Below are positions 62,401-64,000 of a stretch of DNA of 64,000 bases, piece after piece. The stretch's first letter is position 1; each line of letters opens with the position of its first letter. Position numbers and translations under genes: made by a program. The DNA lies in contig JAMAHW010000008.1 in the NCBI GenBank assembly GCA_023627715.1, forward strand, positions 248,001-312,000. Direction: 5' to 3'. The DNA is from Periconia sp. R9002 (Eukaryota; Ascomycota; Dothideomycetes; Pleosporales; Periconiaceae). The notes under the pieces were generated by a model. It saw only the letters and a program-made list of their open reading frames with translations. It had not been told where the DNA came from and searched no databases.

Positions 62401-62697
62401 GCGGCCTCCGTGAGAATTCACACGAGGCGCTTGCTGATTTCACAGGTTCATCTGTCGAAATCCGTCACCAGTGGCACCTGTCGCGCTCCTGCCCCCCTCA
62501 CTCTCGTAGTGAAGGCAGCCGCAGTCGCCCTTTTTTAGGAGCACTTCTCCTCTTTGGCTCCACTCCACACAAAAAAGCACGTCTGAGATTGTGCGCCGCT
62601 CCTTAGCCCGCACCAGCTCGACGTCCCTTTCGCGACACCCTCGACACCCTCACGAGACCTCTACGCCCTCCTTCTCCACCCTCCTCACGAGTTTCTA

Positions 62698-64000
62698 ATG
62701 AGTGCACCCATTTCCGCCGCCGCCCAAAACCCGCCCATCGCCGCTTCCACGCCTGCTGCCGCCGCGCACTCCGCCAACGTGGCCGCTGGATCGGCACAAC
62801 AGCCCACTGCCCGCAGCTCGTACGCCAGCGCGACCAAGAAGATTTCTTCTCCTCCGATCGCGTCCAGTGCTGCGCCCCCCGTGGCAGTGGGAGGGTCAAA
62901 CGCCCAACATGCAAAGAGCTCGTCCGTCTCGCCTGCCAACGGCAGCAGCCCCATCAAACCCGCTGTTCCTGCCATGGGCCCGACCATCGTGAACAGCAGC
63001 AGTGCGAATGGTGACCATAGCCGCAAGTCTTCCGTCACCATCAGCGCCGCCGGCACGAGCGGCTTCATTCCCAACGGTGGACCTGTTGCGAGCAGCCGTG
63101 CGCCCTCGAACCTCACGTTTGGCTCGCTCGCCGGCTCCCCTGCGCCCTCACCTGCAGCGCCCCAGCAGAACCTCAACCCCCAATCGCACAACCCGCGCAT
63201 CAACTCGCCTGCGCATTCCCCCTCGCCCATTCCCACCCCAACGGCTAGCGGTGGAAAGCCCGACGCTCTACCAACGCGCCCGGGCATGCCAGTGTTTGGC
63301 GGTGGTAGTGACGGCGCCGAGTCAAATGTAAGTCCCGAACCTCTGGCGAACGCAGGCGCGCAAAGCTTGGCGCTCCCGAGATTGAAATTTAGTTATTAAA
63401 CTTTGCTAACTTGCTCCTCTGCACAGAACCGCCCCATCTCCATGCCTCCGCAACCACATTCAATCCCGCAGAGTCAACACCTGCGCCGCGAGTCGAGCCA
63501 GTCTGCGCACAGCGATATGGGTAACCGACAATTTCAACCCGGTAACAACAGCGGCCGAGGTCGTGGTAATTTCCAGCCTGGCTACCCGCAGATGGGACAC
63601 TCACCCCAGCCTCAATTCCGCACCATGAACAACCCTCCCCGTGGCCCCATGCCACCCAACTTCCAGCCTGCCGGCATGCATCCCAACTCTCCCTACCGAC
63701 AAAACAGGAGCCCTCACATCACTCCTGCTGTCATGCATCAGCAGCAAATGGCGGCACAGCAACCGGCCGGCATGCCATACTACCCGGGACAGTATCAGCA
63801 ACAAGTGGGTATTATTTCCAACAAATCTTCCGTCGGCGTCTCAGAGCCCAGCAAGCCAACGCAGCGTTCGCAAGCTTCTCAGAGTCGCCTTTCTTTCCAG
63901 TCTCCTTCTGTATCAGCACCTTCTGTTCAAGCGGTGGTTTCGGAGCATTCGCCTCAAAACCTTGCAGCCGCTTTTCTTCAACCCATCGACCCCCCCTTTT
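62698..64000 (+). CDS. Eukaryotic translation initiation factor 4G (5' part, cut by window end)
   Basis: Exons are 62698-63327 (210 residues) and 63427 to at least 63804; the frame stays open to the window end at 64000. A 99-base intron joins GAESN to NRPISMPP. The N-terminus is a long Ala/Ser/Pro/Gln low-complexity region. It carries SSYASATKK (about residues 41-49), the motif typical of fungal eIF4G N-termini that contacts RNA and Pab1-related partners. Later come GRGRGNFQPG (an RG-rich patch) and QYQQQ. The eIF4E-binding site and MIF4G domain would lie beyond the window. A possible donor at 63805 (GTGGGT) means the last about 195 bases may be intron. Identity is inferred from the N-terminus only; another Ser/Pro-rich RNA-binding protein is possible. 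Confidence 0.68.

Larger units (their letters stand above)
53773..62697. other. Gene-poor region between homeobox gene and eIF4G (8.9 kb)
   Basis: No gene is supported. A 368-codon open frame (53921-55027) exists, but it lies in a strongly pyrimidine-rich strand (54080-54700), which disfavours stop codons, and its translation has no fungal protein character. From 55140 to 55340 the plus strand turns purine-rich. Also present: a (TTGC)5 microsatellite at 56470-56489, and a degenerate telomere-like stretch at 55808-55833. The last 370 bases are CT-rich and should be the eIF4G leader. No tRNA or structured RNA was found. Confidence 0.5.

Overview
The window is nuclear DNA from a filamentous ascomycete (Pezizomycotina, probably a Dothideomycete; this is judged from protein style, not from a database search). 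Genes carry many short introns of about 45-120 bases with GTAnGT donors and CTAAC-like branch sites. They sit on both strands without operons and encode typical fungal products. I reconstructed 16 genes by joining exons so that frame, splice sites and family motifs agree. No tRNA, rRNA, CRISPR array, transposon or viral gene was found.

Left part (1-18 kb): ARP8 (INO80 remodeller, -); an F-box protein (-) divergent from a UFD1-domain zinc-finger protein (+); PAF1 (-); the sterol C-4 methyl oxidase ERG25 (-); a four-exon secreted protein of unknown function (-); and a small cysteine-containing secreted protein (+).

Middle part (18-33 kb): three large co-directional minus-strand genes: the TOR kinase, the ER exchange factor SEC12, and an importin-7/8 type karyopherin.

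Accessory-looking island (33-39 kb): a Zn2Cys6 transcription factor (+), an Fe(II)/2-oxoglutarate oxygenase (-) and an NCS1 nucleobase/allantoin-type permease (+). Oxygenase and permease share a divergent promoter with seven GATA-factor motifs, which suggests a nitrogen-regulated uptake-and-oxidation module. This is the best candidate in the window for an undescribed small system; its substrate is unknown.

Right part (39-64 kb): SKI2 helicase (-), the fork-protection factor CSM3 (-) divergent from THO subunit HPR1/THOC1 (+), a homeobox regulator resembling the conidiation factor HTF1 (+), and the 5' part of translation factor eIF4G (+), cut by the window end. The homeobox gene is isolated by about 4.1 kb and 8.9 kb of sequence in which I find no gene, in contrast to the dense spacing elsewhere.

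Most of the window is conserved housekeeping: TOR signalling, transcription elongation, mRNA export and decay, nuclear import, ER export, sterol synthesis, translation initiation and ubiquitin functions.
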